DNA from: Bacteroidia bacterium
GTDB taxonomy: Bacteria > Bacteroidota > Ignavibacteria > SZUA-365
DNA length: 64,000 nt
NCBI GenBank assembly: GCA_027493955.1
Contig: JAOSJT010000001.1
Span: 1,007,131-1,071,130, forward strand
Reading direction: 5' to 3'
Shown here: piece after piece, positions 19,085 to 27,168 of the stretch
Numbering within the stretch: position 1 is the stretch's first letter
Layout: the number at the start of each line of letters is the position of its first letter
Made by a program: the position numbers and the translations under genes
The notes under the pieces: generated by a model
The model's input: the letters and a program-made list of their open reading frames with translations, nothing else
The model's database searches: none
What the model was told of the DNA's origin: nothing

Positions 19085-19651
19085 TCAGTCGGTACCTCCC
19101 CTGACCGCGTCACTGCGTGCCTTGATCGCATCGAAGGTACTTTGTCCGAAAGCGCGAACGAGCGGCTCACGCAGAAAATCCACGAGAGGAATATCCAGAT
19201 GCTCTCCCAATTCAACGGCGGGATCGCATTCGGTAAAACGCTCATACCGAAGCTGATCGCGCTGTTTTCCTCGGACACGTATGGGAAACAGGTGGCAGGA
19301 AATCGGTTTTGGCCAGGAAATCTCCCCCGCTTCAGCGGCCCGCTGGATAGAGCAGCGGGCGATCCCGTCCTCGTACACGACGAAAACGCATGCCCTTTCA
19401 TCGTAGCAGCGTATGGTCATTTCCCCGTCGTCTTCGACAAAAAGCCCCTCACTCTCGACCAGTCGTCTATGCGGCTGCGGAACACGCGAATGCAGAAGCG
19501 CCCAGGCCTCCTCCAGAATCGGCATTTCCGCCTCAAGCACTGGCGGACCGCTTCCTCCTGGAAAAGTGCAACAGGCGGCCTTGCAGGCATGCAGGTCGCA
19601 GACAAAACGGGTGGTCAATATCTTTCGGTCAATGTGCAAATGACTTGGCAC
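19085..19651 (-). CDS. DUF3109 family Cys-rich protein
   Basis: 188 residues resembling DUF3109, a small cytoplasmic family common in Bacteroidota. The conserved cysteines are in DLHACKAACCTFPGG, a mid-protein ACVFVVYEDGIARCSIQRAAE, KPISCHLFPIRV and FTECDPAVELG, arranged as in CxxxCxxxCC zinc or iron-sulfur binding proteins. Function unknown. The start is GTG at 19651 (CCA AGT follows); a TTG a few codons downstream is an alternative. It leads the long minus-strand run that continues with rpoN 2 bp later, so its promoter lies in the intergenic region shared with the divergent tetR. Confidence 0.82.
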   Translation of the reverse strand: MPSHLHIDRKILTTRFVCDLHACKAACCTFPGGSGPPVLEAEMPILEEAWALLHSRVPQPHRRLVESEGLFVEDDGEMTIRCYDERACVFVVYEDGIARCSIQRAAEAGEISWPKPISCHLFPIRVRGKQRDQLRYERFTECDPAVELGEHLDIPLVDFLREPLVRAFGQSTFDAIKARSDAVRGGTD

Positions 19652-19877
19652 GATTTTTATTGCAACTTTTCAAAAATATTGAAAACTTCACGCCCAAACA
19701 AAAAAAATCGATGGACTCCCTCCGCACGCGATATACGCAAAGGCTTGCCCCCGCGTCGGCGATGCTACACTGCTGCTTCACCGAAAGCGACGGCCGATGT
19801 AGCGTCCCTTGATGCTCGCCAGTGCATCAAGGGGATGCAGCGGCAGAAAGGAAATATTCGCATCGGTATAGCGACAC

Positions 19878-19906
19878 TTGACATTGCAGCATGAATACTG
19901 TATGTT
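19878..19906 (+). promoter_or_regulatory. Sigma-70-type promoter of the exporter operon
   Basis: TTGACA at 19878-19883 matches the -35 consensus exactly. A 17-bp spacer leads to TATGTT at 19901-19906, 4 of 6 for the -10 element. Transcription would begin about 19913, some 26 bp before the tetR start. The downstream palindrome overlaps the -10 and start point, the classic layout for TetR-family autorepression. Confidence 0.75.
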
Positions 19907-19933
19907 AATCAGAGAATTTAATTTTTTGGTTAA
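19905..19933 (+). promoter_or_regulatory. Imperfect palindromic operator, probable TetR-family site
   Basis: A 29-bp inverted repeat with arms TTAATCAGAGAATT and AATTTTTTGGTTAA around a central T; 11 of 14 opposed positions are complementary. It begins inside the -10 element and ends 5 bp before the tetR ATG at 19939. The position and size fit a dimer or dimer-of-dimers TetR/AcrR operator. Binding itself is inferred. Confidence 0.65.
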
Positions 19934-19938
19934 TACTT

Positions 19939-20592
19939 ATGGTTAACAATCAGAGCCTACCCGAATACAGCGAGACAGAAGAAAAAATCTTTCTCGCGGC
20001 TCTGGTGGAATTCGCCACGCATGGGCGAAAGGGTGCCCGCATGCAGGAAATTGCGGCACAGGCGGGCTACAACAAGGCCCTGGTGCATTATTACTTCCGC
20101 AGCAAGGAACGGTTGTATGAAGAAGTCTTTGCTTTTGTTATTCGCCGTTTCATCAAAGGTCTGTTCGATGATTTGGAGTCGGCGCCTGATTTTCCAGCCA
20201 TGCTTCGCATGCTGATTGAGCGGTATATCTCGTTGCTGGATCGCACCCCCTGGCTTCCGAAATTCATGCTCCGCGAATTATGGGAAGGTGCAGCGGTGCT
20301 TCAAGACAGACTCCGGACACTGTTCCCGGAGGGGAGCAACAGCCCGCCCGCATTTTTCATTGCCAGGATGGACGAAGCAGTGGCAAAAGGTGTCCTGCGG
20401 CCGCTCGATCCCGTGCAGACGCTGTTTACCATCCTCGGCTCCTGTATTTTCTTTTTCGCCGCCTTCCCGGTTTTCTCCGCATTCCTGCCGGGAGTGGATA
20501 AGGAGCGACCGCGCCTCGTGCAGGAACGTGCCGATCACATCTACGATATCATTATGAATGGGCTACTTCCACGGGAGGGTATGTCGGCATGA
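19939..20592 (+). CDS. TetR/AcrR-family transcriptional repressor (CecR-like position)
   Basis: 217 residues. The N-terminal HTH (about 15-60) reads ALVEFATHGRKGARMQEIAAQAG then YNKALVHYYFRSKERLYEEVF, the standard TetR DNA-binding helix set with the conserved YYFxSKExL. The C-terminal all-helical part is a ligand-binding and dimerisation domain; a hydrophobic stretch (TLFTILGSCIFFFAAFPVF) may line the ligand pocket. It opens the exporter operon and overlaps tolC by 4 nt (ATGA), as in E. coli where CecR (YbiH) controls ybhGFSR. It most likely represses its own operon through the 19905-19933 palindrome. The inducer is unknown. Confidence 0.93.
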   Translation: MVNNQSLPEYSETEEKIFLAALVEFATHGRKGARMQEIAAQAGYNKALVHYYFRSKERLYEEVFAFVIRRFIKGLFDDLESAPDFPAMLRMLIERYISLLDRTPWLPKFMLRELWEGAAVLQDRLRTLFPEGSNSPPAFFIARMDEAVAKGVLRPLDPVQTLFTILGSCIFFFAAFPVFSAFLPGVDKERPRLVQERADHIYDIIMNGLLPREGMSA

Positions 20593-21908
20593 GACATCGT
20601 TATTCCGGAATACCCGCCATTCTGCTGATGGTCTTTCTTTTCGTCGGTGAGCCGCTCCAAGCACAGACGGTCCTGTCGCTGCGGCAGGCAGTGGACCTTG
20701 CCTTGTCGCGTGCAGAAGAAATCGAACTTGCCAGACTTCGCGTTGAGCAGGCCGGGCATACTCTGGATCGGCTCAAGGCGCAGCGCCTGCCGTCTGTGTC
20801 CCTTTCCGCGAGCTATTCATGGATAAGCGAGACGGCAGGAATTGACCTGCAGGTGCCAGGTCTGTTCTCCCGTCGCCTCAGCTTTGGTGACGGAAACGTG
20901 TACGATGCGGGGATTACCGCAGCCGTTCCGCTGTTTACGGGGTTTCGTCTGTCGAAGCAGCAGGATGCCTTGCAGGGGCAGGTCCTTGCCGCGACTGAGC
21001 TGCATCGTGCACGACGCATCGACGTAGCCCGTACTGTTGCGTCCGTATACCGCAGGGCGCAACTCGCGCGCATGTCCGTACGGATTCATGAGCAACAACG
21101 CGAGGCATTGATCGCCCAAAAGCACATGCTCGCGGCGCTTCTCGCGCAGGGTCAGGCGCTGGCCTACGATACCCTGGTGATATCCTCACGCATCATGGCA
21201 CTCGAGGTGGCCCGAACGGCAAGTGAGAATGAACACCGCAACGCGCTCCTAACGCTCGCAGTGCTCGTCTCACCATCAGAGTCCCTGGAGGTTGACGAAA
21301 ACACCGTCGTGGATGACGCGTTCATCCACGCAGGGCATGCCGCCCTGTTGCGGGAAGCACTGGACCAGCGACCGGACATTCGTCAACTGGCAGCGCAGTC
21401 CGCGTCGGCGCGCAGTCTCGCTGATGCCGAACGCGCGTCGCTGTATCCCAGCGTCAACGCTGCGGCGTCGTTTCATTACGGTAAACCAGGTGTTGATCAG
21501 ATACGCAACGAATGGATGCGCTATTACACCGCCGGATTGTCGTTGCAATGGAATCTTTGGTCATGGGGAGCCGATAAACACGCGATTGAAGCCCGTGAAA
21601 TCGATGCGCGCAGTATGGACCTCTCAGAACGTCGCCTGCGTACCGAAGTGGAGGCCGGCATCACCCTTTTGCGCAACGAACTGGATGTGCTGCGCGCGAA
21701 CATCGCCCTGCTCGAAATGCAGATGGTTCGAGAAGAGGAACGATTCCGCCTGGCCGGCGCGCGTCTCCGGGAAGGAATGGCGAACGCGGTGGATGTGGTG
21801 GACGCAGAAACGGCGCTGACCAACGCTTCGCTCGAGCGGAGTAAGGCCGTCATTCAATACGCAGTGAAAGTGCATGAACTTTCCGCCGCGATCGGGCGGG
21901 AACAATAA
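20589..21908 (+). CDS. TolC-family outer-membrane efflux protein
   Basis: 439 residues with a signal peptide (MRHRYSGIPAILLMVFLFVGEPLQAQ). The body is the outer-membrane-efflux-protein repeat pair: two long helical halves beginning LSLRQAVDLALSRAEEIELARLRVEQ and ALDQRPDIRQLAAQSASARSLADAERASLYPSV, each with coiled-coil heptads, and beta segments such as GLSLQWNLWSWG. It should form a trimeric channel that connects with the HlyD-type lipoprotein and the inner-membrane ABC parts encoded next. The start overlaps the tetR stop. Unlike the E. coli ybh locus, this operon brings its own TolC. Confidence 0.92.
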   Translation: MRHRYSGIPAILLMVFLFVGEPLQAQTVLSLRQAVDLALSRAEEIELARLRVEQAGHTLDRLKAQRLPSVSLSASYSWISETAGIDLQVPGLFSRRLSFGDGNVYDAGITAAVPLFTGFRLSKQQDALQGQVLAATELHRARRIDVARTVASVYRRAQLARMSVRIHEQQREALIAQKHMLAALLAQGQALAYDTLVISSRIMALEVARTASENEHRNALLTLAVLVSPSESLEVDENTVVDDAFIHAGHAALLREALDQRPDIRQLAAQSASARSLADAERASLYPSVNAAASFHYGKPGVDQIRNEWMRYYTAGLSLQWNLWSWGADKHAIEAREIDARSMDLSERRLRTEVEAGITLLRNELDVLRANIALLEMQMVREEERFRLAGARLREGMANAVDVVDAETALTNASLERSKAVIQYAVKVHELSAAIGREQ

Positions 21909-21920
21909 GGAGTTTCAGAG

Positions 21921-22814
21921 ATGTCAGGAATCCGCATAGCCACCATTCTCACAGCGCTTCTCTTCATTTCGTCCTGCGGAGATGACCACGATCAGAAAAT
22001 GACCTTTACCGGACTCGTGGACGCAAACACCGTTCGTGTCAGTGCGGAAAACGCCGGTCGTGTGCTCGCCATACATGCCGATGAGGGCGCGATTGTAGCA
22101 AAAGGCGACACCATCGCCGTCGTCGACACCGAGCGTCTCGATCATCAGGCGACACAGCAGGACGCTCTGCTGAGCGAGTTGGAACTGCAACGGAAAGCAG
22201 CGGTGGAACGACGCGCTGCCGCGGCAATTCAAAGAGAAAATCTGCATCGGAAGCTTGTACGTTTCCGCGCTCTTCTTGCCGAACACGCGGTGACACAGCA
22301 AAGCGTGGACGACCTCGCCGCGCAGCTCGATGCCACTGATGCGGAGCTTCGTTCCGCCGACCGCTCACTGGCCGCAATGGAGAGCAAACGGGCGCAGATT
22401 CTTGCCGGGAAGGGCGTGATCGAAACACAGCGCAGTGATGCGCATATACTCGCTCCCCTTTCCGGGACAGTGCTCGTTCGCTATGTCGAGGCAGGTGAGG
22501 TACTGGGGCCGGGCTCCCCCGTCTGTGAAATCGCCGACCTCGGCGCAATGTGGACACGGGTGTATCTCAGCGCAAAACAGCTTGCACAGGTACGACTCGG
22601 CCAGGAGGTACAGGTATACATGGATGGTAGCGACACCGCTCTGACCGGACGCGTGAGTTGGATTGCGGACAAAGCCGAGTTTACCCCCAAATCCATTCTG
22701 ACGGAAGAAACACGCGCCTCCCTCGTGTACGCAGCGAAAATCAGCGTCGCCAATCCCGGGGGAGCGTTGAAAATCGGAATGCCTATCACCGTCGTTGTAC
22801 ACGGCAGGGACTGA
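21921..22814 (+). CDS. HlyD-family membrane-fusion lipoprotein (YbhG-like)
   Basis: 297 residues. The lipoprotein signal MSGIRIATILTALLFISSC anchors it through Cys19. A biotinyl-lipoyl-like half-motif follows (TGLVDANTVRVSAENAGRVLAIHADEGAIVAKGDTI, in two strands), then a coiled-coil hairpin (about 75-155: alternating Ala/Leu/Glu/Arg heptads), the second lipoyl half (AHILAPLSGTVLVRYVEAGEVLGPGSPV) and a beta-barrel domain ending KIGMPITVVVHGRD. It links the ABC-2 transporter to the TolC channel. The stop TGA shares its last A with the ATG of the first ATPase gene. Confidence 0.92.
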   Translation: MSGIRIATILTALLFISSCGDDHDQKMTFTGLVDANTVRVSAENAGRVLAIHADEGAIVAKGDTIAVVDTERLDHQATQQDALLSELELQRKAAVERRAAAAIQRENLHRKLVRFRALLAEHAVTQQSVDDLAAQLDATDAELRSADRSLAAMESKRAQILAGKGVIETQRSDAHILAPLSGTVLVRYVEAGEVLGPGSPVCEIADLGAMWTRVYLSAKQLAQVRLGQEVQVYMDGSDTALTGRVSWIADKAEFTPKSILTEETRASLVYAAKISVANPGGALKIGMPITVVVHGRD

Positions 22815-23746
22815 TGGAAACGATCATCGAAGCGAGCGAAGTACGGAAATCCTTCGGCAGCGTCCGCGCTGTGGACAGGTTAAGCTTTTCCGTGTCCGCG
22901 GGTGAAATTTACGGCATCATCGGGCCGGACGGCGCGGGCAAGACCACCCTGCTCCGCATGATCGTCACACTCCTTCGCCCGGACGGCGGTCACCTGACCG
23001 TACGCGGCTACGACGTTTCGCAGCACATGCGGCAGATTCGCGCACTTGTCGGTTACATGCCGCAGCGTTTTTCGCTGTATCCCGATCTGTCGGTGAAGCA
23101 GAATCTGCATTTCTTCGCGGAGTTGTTCAATGTGCCGAAGGAACAAATCGCCTCGCGAAAACGCCGCTTGTACGAATTCAGCCGGCTCGAAGAATTTTCC
23201 AACCGTCTCGCGGGCCGTCTGTCCGGAGGCATGAAACAGAAACTGGCTCTTTCCTGCACACTCATTCACGATCCGGTGCTGCTCGTACTGGACGAACCCA
23301 CCACCGGGGTCGATCCCGTGTCGCGAACGGAGTTTTGGAACATCCTCCAGGAATTGCGTGCGCAAGGCGTGAGCATCGTCGTATCCACGCCGTACATGGA
23401 CGAGGCCTTGCTGTGTGATCATGTGATAATCATGCACAACGGCTGTCGTCTGGGCGATGGTGCTCCCGCAGAGTTGCTTGCGCGTCACCCCTTTCCGGTT
23501 TTCTCCCTTCCCGTGGGCGGGCACGGGATCACGGTCTCGTCTCTCGAAACCGTGGCGGACGTCGTTTCCGTACAGATCTTCGGAGAAACATTGCATGTAA
23601 CAGCGGCGCCCAACACGACTTCGGCGGTATTACGAAGTCGTGTGGCGGAATTGACAGGCCAGGATATTCCCGTGCATCGCATCGATCCAACCCTCGAAGA
23701 TGTATTCATTTCCCTGGTATTGGAAAAACAGAACGCCATCGCTTGA
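22814..23746 (+). CDS. ABC transporter ATPase, first nucleotide-binding protein (YbhF N-half-like)
   Basis: 310 residues. Walker A is IIGPDGAGKTTLLRM, the Q-loop lies in VGYMPQRFSLYPDLSV, the signature is LSGGMKQKLAL, Walker B LLVLDEPTTGVDP, and the H-loop position holds STPYMDEA, with Thr-Pro replacing the usual Thr-His. A C-terminal extension (about 215-310) carries GEIYG-type folding and ends FISLVLEKQNAIA. It corresponds to the N-terminal half of E. coli YbhF, which fuses two such domains. The open frame starts earlier, but ATG at 22814 overlapping the hlyD stop is the natural start. The missing H-loop His suggests this half is a poor or non-hydrolysing site. Confidence 0.93.
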   Translation: METIIEASEVRKSFGSVRAVDRLSFSVSAGEIYGIIGPDGAGKTTLLRMIVTLLRPDGGHLTVRGYDVSQHMRQIRALVGYMPQRFSLYPDLSVKQNLHFFAELFNVPKEQIASRKRRLYEFSRLEEFSNRLAGRLSGGMKQKLALSCTLIHDPVLLVLDEPTTGVDPVSRTEFWNILQELRAQGVSIVVSTPYMDEALLCDHVIIMHNGCRLGDGAPAELLARHPFPVFSLPVGGHGITVSSLETVADVVSVQIFGETLHVTAAPNTTSAVLRSRVAELTGQDIPVHRIDPTLEDVFISLVLEKQNAIA

Positions 23747-23766
23747 AGCGTACCGGAATCCGCAGC

Positions 23767-24576
23767 ATGAATAAACACCGAGTCTCCACGATAAAGAGTA
23801 CGAATATCCCGGATGACGTGTCCGTACACGCGCACGCCCTGACACGGCGCTTCGGAACATTCACCGCGGTGGACGAGATTTCACTGGATGTCCACAAAGG
23901 AGAGATCTTCGGTTTTCTCGGTGCCAACGGTGCGGGCAAGACCACTGCGATACGCATGTTCTGCGGTCTGCTGGCTCCCACCGGAGGCGAAGCGCGCGTG
24001 GGCGGCTACGACGTGGCGACGCAGCCCGCGAAGATACGACAGAACATCGGCTACATGAGTCAGAAGTTCTCACTGTACGAAGACCTGACCGTCGCACAGA
24101 ACATCGAATTCTACGGCGGTATGTACGGGCTGTCTCGCAAGCACATATTTGACGCCACCGAACGCCTGCTCAACGAATTGGACATGCACAGTCAGCGCAA
24201 TACCCTGACGCGGGCACTTCCCCTCGGATGGAAACAGCGTCTGGCCCTCAGCGCCGCGCTCCTCCACAATCCGGACATCCTGTTTCTCGATGAACCGACC
24301 GGCGGTGTGGATCCCATTTCCCGCAGGAATTTCTGGCGCATCATTTACGACATCGCCGCGGCGGGTACGACGGTGTTCGTTACCACGCATTACATGGACG
24401 AGGCGGAATACTGCGGACGAGTTTCCATCATGCATCAGGGCCGCATTATCGCAATGGGTACCCCCTCCGCATTGAAACGCACGCACGGTCTGGGCAGCAT
24501 GCAGGAGATCTTTGTCCACCTGATCGACGGCAACAATAGTACGCGGCCGCGACGCTCGGGGGGAGGAAGGCCATGA
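23767..24576 (+). CDS. ABC transporter ATPase, second nucleotide-binding protein (YbhF C-half-like)
   Basis: 269 residues from ATG 23767; a TTG at 23743, overlapping the previous stop, is an alternative. Walker A FLGANGAGKTTAIRMF, Q-loop IGYMSQKFSLYEDLTV, a degenerate signature LPLGWKQRLALS in place of LSGGxxQ, Walker B ILFLDEPTGGVDP and a standard H-loop VTTHYMDEAEY. The degenerate signature is common for the second NBD of YbhF/DrrA-type exporters. Together with the first ATPase it should form an asymmetric heterodimer: one lacks the H-loop His, the other the canonical signature. It overlaps the following permease gene by 4 nt. Confidence 0.92.
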   Translation: MNKHRVSTIKSTNIPDDVSVHAHALTRRFGTFTAVDEISLDVHKGEIFGFLGANGAGKTTAIRMFCGLLAPTGGEARVGGYDVATQPAKIRQNIGYMSQKFSLYEDLTVAQNIEFYGGMYGLSRKHIFDATERLLNELDMHSQRNTLTRALPLGWKQRLALSAALLHNPDILFLDEPTGGVDPISRRNFWRIIYDIAAAGTTVFVTTHYMDEAEYCGRVSIMHQGRIIAMGTPSALKRTHGLGSMQEIFVHLIDGNNSTRPRRSGGGRP

Positions 24577-25676
24577 GGCGCAGACTGTACGCGATTCTCC
24601 GTAAGGAGTTCATTCACATAGTCCGCGACTGGCGCTCGCTGCTGATCGTCATTCTCATGCCGCTCGCGATGATCATCCTGTACGGTTATGCGATCACACT
24701 GGACATGCGCAATATTCGCTTCGCGGTCATCGATGAGGCGCGCAGCCCGGAAAGCCGCGAGATCATTCGGGCGTTCAGCGAAAACGGATTTTTCGTGCGG
24801 ACACCTGGGGACTTGACGCATGGGGATATAGAGCGAAGCTTTCTGCATCGCACGGTCGCTCTCGTCATCATCATTCCGCAAGATTTTTCAACGGACCTGC
24901 TTCGCGACGGACGCGCACGCGTTCAGCTCATTATCGATGCGACAGACAGCAACGCAGGGACCTTCATCAGTGCCTACGCGGAACAGGTGCTGACACTGGC
25001 CTCTTCGCGTCTGAATGGACAGCCGCGTATGCTGTTCGACATAACACCGCGCATTTTCTACAATCCCGATATGAAGAGCGCGTATTTTTTCGTCCCTGGT
25101 TTGGTGGCGCTCATCCTCATGCTCATTTCCGCGTTACTGACTTCCATTGCCATCACGCGCGAAAAAGAGACCGGTACGATGGAACAAATACTGGTATCGC
25201 CTGTGCGTCCGGTGGAAATCATCGTGGGCAAAGTTGCGCCGTATATTGTGCTCGGACTACTGAACGCTGTGGTGATCATTGTCAGTGCGAGGCTGCTGTT
25301 CGACGTACCGATACGCGGAGATCTGCTGCTGTTGGCATTCCTCTCGTTGATCTATGTGTTTGTGGCCCTCAGTTTCGGACTGCTCTTCTCCACCGTGGCC
25401 AGGACACAGCAGGTGGCGATGTTCATGACTCTGATGGCCACGATACTTCCGACCATGATGCTGAGCGGTTTCATTTTTCCGGTGGCCAGCATGCCTGAGG
25501 TTCTGCGCTGGATATCGCGCATCATCCCCGCGACTTACTACCTCGACATTATCCGGGGCATCATGCTCAAAGGCATCGGGTTGCGTGAACTCGCGACGCA
25601 AGCCGCAGTTCTCACCGTATTCGGCCTTGTGTTGCTCGCTGTCGCCACCAAGCGCTTCAGCGTCAGATTGGACTAA
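24573..25676 (+). CDS. ABC-2 type transporter permease (YbhS-like)
   Basis: 367 residues with the ABC-2 topology: one N-terminal membrane segment (LLIVILMPLAMIILYGYAI), a large extracytoplasmic domain (about 45-185), then five clustered segments in the C-terminal half, including the family motif TREKETGTMEQILVSPVRP between segments 2 and 3 that couples to the ATPases. The penultimate part LSGFIFPVASMPEVLRWISRIIPATYYLDIIRGI is the conserved ABC-2 export motif. It corresponds to YbhS of the ybhGFSR exporter. It is followed by a 218-bp repeat-bearing gap before the second permease. Confidence 0.93.
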   Translation: MRRRLYAILRKEFIHIVRDWRSLLIVILMPLAMIILYGYAITLDMRNIRFAVIDEARSPESREIIRAFSENGFFVRTPGDLTHGDIERSFLHRTVALVIIIPQDFSTDLLRDGRARVQLIIDATDSNAGTFISAYAEQVLTLASSRLNGQPRMLFDITPRIFYNPDMKSAYFFVPGLVALILMLISALLTSIAITREKETGTMEQILVSPVRPVEIIVGKVAPYIVLGLLNAVVIIVSARLLFDVPIRGDLLLLAFLSLIYVFVALSFGLLFSTVARTQQVAMFMTLMATILPTMMLSGFIFPVASMPEVLRWISRIIPATYYLDIIRGIMLKGIGLRELATQAAVLTVFGLVLLAVATKRFSVRLD

Positions 25677-25677
25677 T

Positions 25678-25896
25678 GATTGACGACGTACGATGTACGA
25701 TTGACGATTTATTTGCTTCAGGCGGAACGATCTCCGATTAATTCGTGCAAAACAGTACTGTAAAATCGTGCGTTATTCATCAGATACAATTTTTGAGGGT
25801 ACCCATATGGCAACGCGGGCTCAACGGTAGAGAGCGTTAATTCGTCGTTCGTGATTCGTAATTGAAAACCGTCAATCGTAGTCGTACATCGTCAAT
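25678..25896. repeat. Heptad-built inverted repeat pair flanking a ~155-bp insert between the two permease genes
   Basis: The left arm starts just after the permease stop and reads as 7-bp units of type GATNNAC: GATTGAC GACGTAC, then GATGTAC GATTGAC GATTTAT (25678-25712). The right arm, 25866-25896, is on the opposite strand; read in reverse complement it aligns with 25679-25710 over about 32 positions with three substitutions and a one-base gap. Further degenerate 7-mers run leftward from it to about 25840. The arms can pair in mRNA as a long stem. The right arm supplies the first two bases of the next gene's ATG. Confidence 0.8.
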
Positions 25897-27022
25897 GGTT
25901 AAACGCATTTTTTATCTGGTACAGAAAGAGTTTCGGCAAGTCTTCCGGGACAAGTCGATGATCGCAATTCTCTTTGTCGTACCGTTCATACAGTTGGTGC
26001 TGCTCGGCAACGCCATCACGACGGAGGTGAAGCATATTCCCCTGCTCATCAGTGACCAGGACAACACCCCGTTGAGCCGCGGACTGGCGGCGGCATTCGG
26101 GAACATGGTGTATTTTGATGTGCTGGGAAACGAAACGGATTACAGCGAATTAACGCGTTCGCTGGACGAAGGGCACACCAAGGCGGCGCTGATCATCCCG
26201 AAACACTTCCAACGGGATGTGGTCCTCTCGCGCAGACCGGCTGTTCAGGTGCTGCTCGACGGACTGGACGGCAATACGGCAGGTGTTGCGCTCAGATACA
26301 TTTCGCAGATCACCGGGCAGTATCAGGGACGTCTCGTTTCTGATCAGCCGGCACTGGTAGCGATGTTGCGCGACAACCGCTCCATTACCGCCGAAACGCG
26401 ATTCTGGTTTAATCCGGAAATGGAGAGCAAAGTCTACGTTGTACCTGGTATCGTGGGTCTGTTGCTTCTCATCATCACGGTGTTTCTCACCAGCATGAGC
26501 ATCGTGCGCGAAAAGGAGATCGGCACACTGGAGCAGCTCATGGTGACGCCTCTGCGTTCTTCGGAGCTTATACTGGGAAAAATCATTCCCTTCTCCATTC
26601 TCGGCATGATAGAAATCAGTATTGCCATGGTGCTGGTGTATGTGCTGTTTGGTATCGGCGTGGAAGGCAGCGTACTCTTGCTCTTCGCCGAATCCGGACT
26701 GTTCATTCTCACCACGCTGGGGGTGGGCATTCTCATCTCCACGATATCGGAAACGCAGCAGCAGGCGCTGTTTGTGGGGTGGTTTTTCATGATATTCGCC
26801 ATCATGCTCTCAGGTTTTTTCGTACCCATCGCCAACATGCCCGACGTATTGCAATGGGTGACCTATCTCAATCCGCTGCGCTATTTCCTGACGGTGGTGC
26901 GGGAAATCTACCTGAAGGGCAGTTCGATTGAGTACCTGCTCCCCGAAACCCTGGCGATGATGCTGTTCGGTGTCATCGTATTCAGCACCGCGGTATGGCG
27001 GTACCAGCGGCGGCTGGCATAA
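25895..27022 (+). CDS. ABC-2 type transporter permease (YbhR-like)
   Basis: 375 residues with the same ABC-2 layout as its neighbour: N-terminal segment (IAILFVVPFIQLVLLGNAI), a large extracytoplasmic domain, and five clustered C-terminal segments with VREKEIGTLEQLMVTPLRSSELILGK and the export motif LSGFFVPIANMPDVLQWVTYLNPLRYFLTVVREI. It corresponds to YbhR and should pair with the YbhS-like permease. The start ATG at 25895 lies at the end of the right repeat arm; a TTG at 25862 inside the repeat would add 11 residues. Separation from the rest of the operon by a repeat element is unusual for genes whose products must be equimolar. Confidence 0.92.
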   Translation: MVKRIFYLVQKEFRQVFRDKSMIAILFVVPFIQLVLLGNAITTEVKHIPLLISDQDNTPLSRGLAAAFGNMVYFDVLGNETDYSELTRSLDEGHTKAALIIPKHFQRDVVLSRRPAVQVLLDGLDGNTAGVALRYISQITGQYQGRLVSDQPALVAMLRDNRSITAETRFWFNPEMESKVYVVPGIVGLLLLIITVFLTSMSIVREKEIGTLEQLMVTPLRSSELILGKIIPFSILGMIEISIAMVLVYVLFGIGVEGSVLLLFAESGLFILTTLGVGILISTISETQQQALFVGWFFMIFAIMLSGFFVPIANMPDVLQWVTYLNPLRYFLTVVREIYLKGSSIEYLLPETLAMMLFGVIVFSTAVWRYQRRLA

Positions 27023-27074
27023 AAAACCGACAGCTCTCAAAGGTTGTGGAAGTTGGCCTTGGAGAGCTGATCGG
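27021..27074 (-). terminator. Rho-independent terminator for the minus-strand genes at 27169-30532
   Basis: Read on the minus strand, a long stem (right arm 27057-27074, left arm 27027-27043; CCGA, CAGCTCTC and AAGG blocks pair with one mismatch and one bulged base) is followed directly by six T (27021-27026). The T tract overlaps the TAA stop of the plus-strand permease. It lies about 95 bp past the zincin-like gene. On the plus strand there is no T tract, so it would act only as a 3'-end hairpin there. Confidence 0.85.
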
Positions 27075-27168
27075 AGGATGTTATGCCCTGAAGTATACGA
27101 AGAGGGTGCCGTTTGGTTGCGTACGGGCGTAGGTCAAAAATCCGGTACCATGGAAGAAGCCTCCAGCG

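Noticed and set aside
19645-19664. TTGGCACG...TTGCA on the plus strand, resembling a sigma-54 promoter
   Set aside because: The GG-to-GC spacing is three bases too long for -24/-12 recognition, and it overlaps the start of the divergent DUF3109 gene.
25816-25836. GCGGGCTCAACGGTAGAGAGC, similar to a tRNA D arm
   Set aside because: No acceptor stem, anticodon arm or T loop follows; the flanks are the heptad repeat arms.
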